Assembly (NCBI GenBank): GCA_964564535.1
Contig: CAZMBH010000029.1
Span: forward strand, 1-11,656
Origin: GWC2-37-13 sp964564535
Lineage (GTDB): Bacteria > Patescibacteriota > Microgenomatia > UBA1406 > GWC2-37-13
DNA length: 11,656 nt
Reading direction: 5' to 3'
Shown: positions 10,330 to 11,656 of the stretch, in pieces
Layout: every line of letters starts with the position of its first letter
How positions within the stretch are numbered: the stretch's first letter is position 1
Translations under genes and position numbers: made by a program
The notes under the pieces: generated by a model
What the model was told of the DNA's origin: nothing
Database searches by the model: none
Seen by the model: only the letters and a program-made list of their open reading frames with translations

Positions 10330-10971
10330 TTATTTATTCCTCCCCAACTTATATTTCATATATACTCCAGTTCCAAGGGCAAAGAGTTCGCCTGTGAATA
10401 ATAGCAATCCCATTTCAGGTCCGGCACTAGGCACCTTTGGTGGGGTAGCAACCTGTTTTTCGATACAAAATTGAGAAGAATCATCATCAGTCATATCGTT
10501 TGACCAGGCTTGGGCTTTGTTGACAAGGCAAAACAATCCTTGATTAGCAGGTAAATTAGCCTGAGAATTGATCTGCATCTTAAAATAATAGGTTTTTTGT
10601 TCGTCAACGGCAAAATATCCGGCGTTGAACGTAATGACTCGGCTAGCCGAATCAAACGTTCCTGGGCCCTCAACAGGTGTTAAATAAGAAGGAACATAAT
10701 CTTTTACGGTTACTTCACCAATCTGAGTTGTTGAGGTATTTTTGATAGTTACTTTAAACAAGACATATTCACTAGGCTTGTATCGGGGATCAGAAACTGA
10801 AAGATTATCAACATAGTTTGATGTGCCAGGGATTTGAACCATTTTATCGATAAACATAGAATATGATTGGCACGGGGATTCATACTGTCCGCCGCAACCA
10901 GCTGATACTGGAATTGCCAATAACCAAATACCAAGAAACAAAGTGAAGAAAATTCCAAAGATTTTTTTCAT
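10330..10971 (-). CDS. Secreted DUF11-domain surface protein with a sorting-like C terminus
   Basis: This 213-residue protein starts with a signal peptide (MKKIFG, hydrophobic 7-22, PVSA cleavage site before Gly25). Cys26 just after it makes a degenerate lipobox (SAGC) an alternative. Residues about 64-136 resemble DUF11, a beta-sandwich seen in cell-surface proteins (KVTIKNTSTTQIGEVTVKD). Cys26, Cys34, Cys148 and Cys169 could form two disulfides. The C terminus has VPSAGPE (180-186), a hydrophobic stretch (about 187-205) and a basic tail (KYKLGRNK), the tripartite layout of LPxTG-like sorting signals, although the motif itself is not canonical. It is the first gene of a two-gene operon with a consensus promoter. 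A structural or adhesive surface role is inferred. Confidence 0.87.
   Translation of the reverse strand: MKKIFGIFFTLFLGIWLLAIPVSAGCGGQYESPCQSYSMFIDKMVQIPGTSNYVDNLSVSDPRYKPSEYVLFKVTIKNTSTTQIGEVTVKDYVPSYLTPVEGPGTFDSASRVITFNAGYFAVDEQKTYYFKMQINSQANLPANQGLFCLVNKAQAWSNDMTDDDSSQFCIEKQVATPPKVPSAGPEMGLLLFTGELFALGTGVYMKYKLGRNK
10339..10343 (-). promoter_or_regulatory. Shine-Dalgarno of the 416-residue gene
   Basis: GGAGG on the minus strand lies 10 nt before the ATG at 10328, inside the last codons of the DUF11 gene. It supports this start, and it contrasts with the first genes of operons, which have no such site. Confidence 0.7.
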
Positions 10972-10979
10972 ACGCGACT

Positions 10980-11008
10980 ATTATACTATAAGATTCGGGA
11001 AATGTCAA
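10980..11008 (-). promoter_or_regulatory. Consensus sigma-70-type promoter of the DUF11 operon
   Basis: TTGACA (11008-11003) and TATAAT (10985-10980) on the minus strand are both perfect, separated by exactly 17 nt. Only 8 nt separate the -10 from the ATG at 10971, so the leader would be about 2 nt. High, probably constitutive expression is inferred. Confidence 0.92.
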
Positions 11009-11033
11009 CTATAGGACAAGAAAAATAAAAATT

Positions 11034-11061
11034 CAAAAGTTAGAAGTCAAAAGTGAAAGCA
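11034..11061. repeat. Heptamer tandem array in the intergenic region before the methyltransferase gene
   Basis: Four consecutive 7-nt units read CAAAAGT, TAGAAGT, CAAAAGT and GAAAGCA. They cover the place where a -35 box would be expected. The style matches the 7- and 8-nt arrays found inside the 952-residue gene, but the unit is different. Confidence 0.55.
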
Positions 11062-11078
11062 AAAATTAAAAATAAGGT

Positions 11079-11084
11079 TATAAT
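11079..11084 (+). promoter_or_regulatory. -10 box of the SpoU-family gene
   Basis: A perfect TATAAT ends 6 nt before the ATG at 11091, which puts the expected transcription start on the start codon. The -35 region (around 11056-11061) is not consensus and lies in the heptamer array. Confidence 0.7.
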
Positions 11085-11090
11085 ATAGCT

Positions 11091-11612
11091 ATGAAGCTCA
11101 ATGCTAAGGAATTACGCGACGTTAAAGAAGAAGATGTCGTTGAAAAGTTAAAGCTGATAAAACGTCGCCCGATGTATTTTATTTTAGAAAATATTTATGA
11201 TACTTATAATATCGGCGGATTATTCCGACTGGCCGATGCTCTAGCCATTGAAAAAATATATATTTGTGGGCAGTCAGAAATACCGCCCAATTCAAAGATT
11301 AAAAAAGCATCGATTGGGACTTATAAAGTTGTACCGTGGGAGTATAGAAAAACGGCGGGGGAGGCGATTGATGAATTAAAGGCTACAGAGGTTAAGATAA
11401 TTGCTGTTGAACAGGCGAAAAATTCAATTCCTTACCAAAAAGCCGTTTATTCAAGTCCGGTTGCCTTAATCTTAGGTAATGAAACCTATGGGGTGACTCC
11501 GGAAACCTTAAAATTAGCCGATACGATTGTTGAAATTCCGATGTGGGGGATAAACAAGTCATTGAATGTGATAGTATCAGCAGCAATAGTAAGTTACTGG
11601 GCGATTAAATAA
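11091..11612 (+). CDS. SpoU/TrmH-family RNA 2'-O-methyltransferase
   Basis: This 173-residue SPOUT-class, SAM-dependent enzyme should methylate a ribose 2'-OH in tRNA or rRNA. The three SpoU motifs are present: NIGGLFRLADAL (41-52, with the conserved Asn and the catalytic Arg46), LILGNETYGV (motif 2, about 126-135) and IPMWGINKSLNVIVSAAIV (motif 3, about 148-166), which forms the trefoil-knot SAM site. It lacks the N-terminal L30-like substrate-binding extension of RlmB, so it is nearer to the short, TrmH/TrmL-sized members. The RNA target cannot be read from the sequence. It appears to be a single-gene transcript with a leaderless start; it converges on the toxin-like gene with a 3-nt gap and no terminator between. 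Confidence 0.93.
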   Translation: MKLNAKELRDVKEEDVVEKLKLIKRRPMYFILENIYDTYNIGGLFRLADALAIEKIYICGQSEIPPNSKIKKASIGTYKVVPWEYRKTAGEAIDELKATEVKIIAVEQAKNSIPYQKAVYSSPVALILGNETYGVTPETLKLADTIVEIPMWGINKSLNVIVSAAIVSYWAIK

Positions 11613-11615
11613 TTC

Positions 11616-11656
11616 TTATTTATAGATTTCTCTCCGATGGCCAATTCTTAAAATTA
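11616..11656 (-). CDS. C-terminal end of a RelE/ParE-like toxin (partial, runs off the window)
   Basis: On the minus strand the frame ending at TAA (11618-11616) reads ILRIGHRREIYK before the stop. This closely resembles the last strand of RelE-type mRNA interferases, where a hydrophobic strand is followed by G-H-R-x-x-[IV]-Y. Only 12 residues are visible, and any antitoxin gene would lie beyond the right edge. The other two minus frames stop at once or within 11 codons. The family call is from this motif alone. Confidence 0.55.
   Translation of the reverse strand, partial: ILRIGHRREIYK

Noticed and set aside
10491..10958. Minus-strand frames overlapping the DUF11 gene
   Set aside because: They are out-of-frame shadows of the DUF11 gene, which has a signal peptide, the domain and a consensus promoter; the frame at 11392-11586 is likewise a shadow of the SpoU gene.

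Overview
The window looks like a piece of chromosome from a Candidate Phyla Radiation (Patescibacteria) bacterium, most plausibly of the Microgenomates type. The basis is circumstantial: AT-rich DNA, a DUF11 surface protein beside a proline/threonine-rich anchored protein, large multi-membrane proteins of the glycosyltransferase-C kind, a Y1 (REP-associated) transposase, small SpoU and RelE-type genes, and few Shine-Dalgarno sites. TGA is used as a stop (kinase and 517-residue protein), so the recoded-TGA CPR lineages are excluded. The taxonomy is inference.

Bases 1-1640 hold the 3' end of an unidentified gene and a soluble Ser/Thr protein kinase with an unrecognised C-terminal domain. A gene-poor stretch (1640-1987) follows, with one possible 34-residue Cys-rich peptide. 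Bases 1888-3351 form a compact module: two paralogous Xre-type HTH genes, each preceded by a homologous ~100-bp regulatory region, lie on either side of a Y1 transposase that is itself bracketed by two 41-nt near-identical palindromic repeats.

Bases 3346-8982 are a three-gene minus-strand operon for envelope glycan work: a GT4-like cytosolic glycosyltransferase, then two polytopic membrane proteins, coupled by 4-nt spacing and a GTGA overlap. The last gene (952 residues) carries at least six short repeats inside its reading frame: two hairpin repeats of one family, one dRS3/REP-like hairpin, two octamer tandem arrays and one heptamer tandem array. All are translated in frame, and those in the membrane part lie between hydrophobic segments. 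This is the most unusual thing in the window.

Bases 9032-11008 are a second minus-strand operon with a consensus TTGACA-N17-TATAAT promoter: a secreted DUF11 protein with a cell-wall-sorting-like C terminus, followed 1 nt later by an anchored protein of unknown function and a strong terminator. The right edge has a SpoU/TrmH RNA methyltransferase on the plus strand and the last codons of a RelE/ParE-like toxin on the minus strand.

The recognisable promoters place the -10 hexamer only 6-9 nt before the start codon, so first genes of transcripts look leaderless, whereas the one clear Shine-Dalgarno on a secure gene belongs to an internal operon gene.
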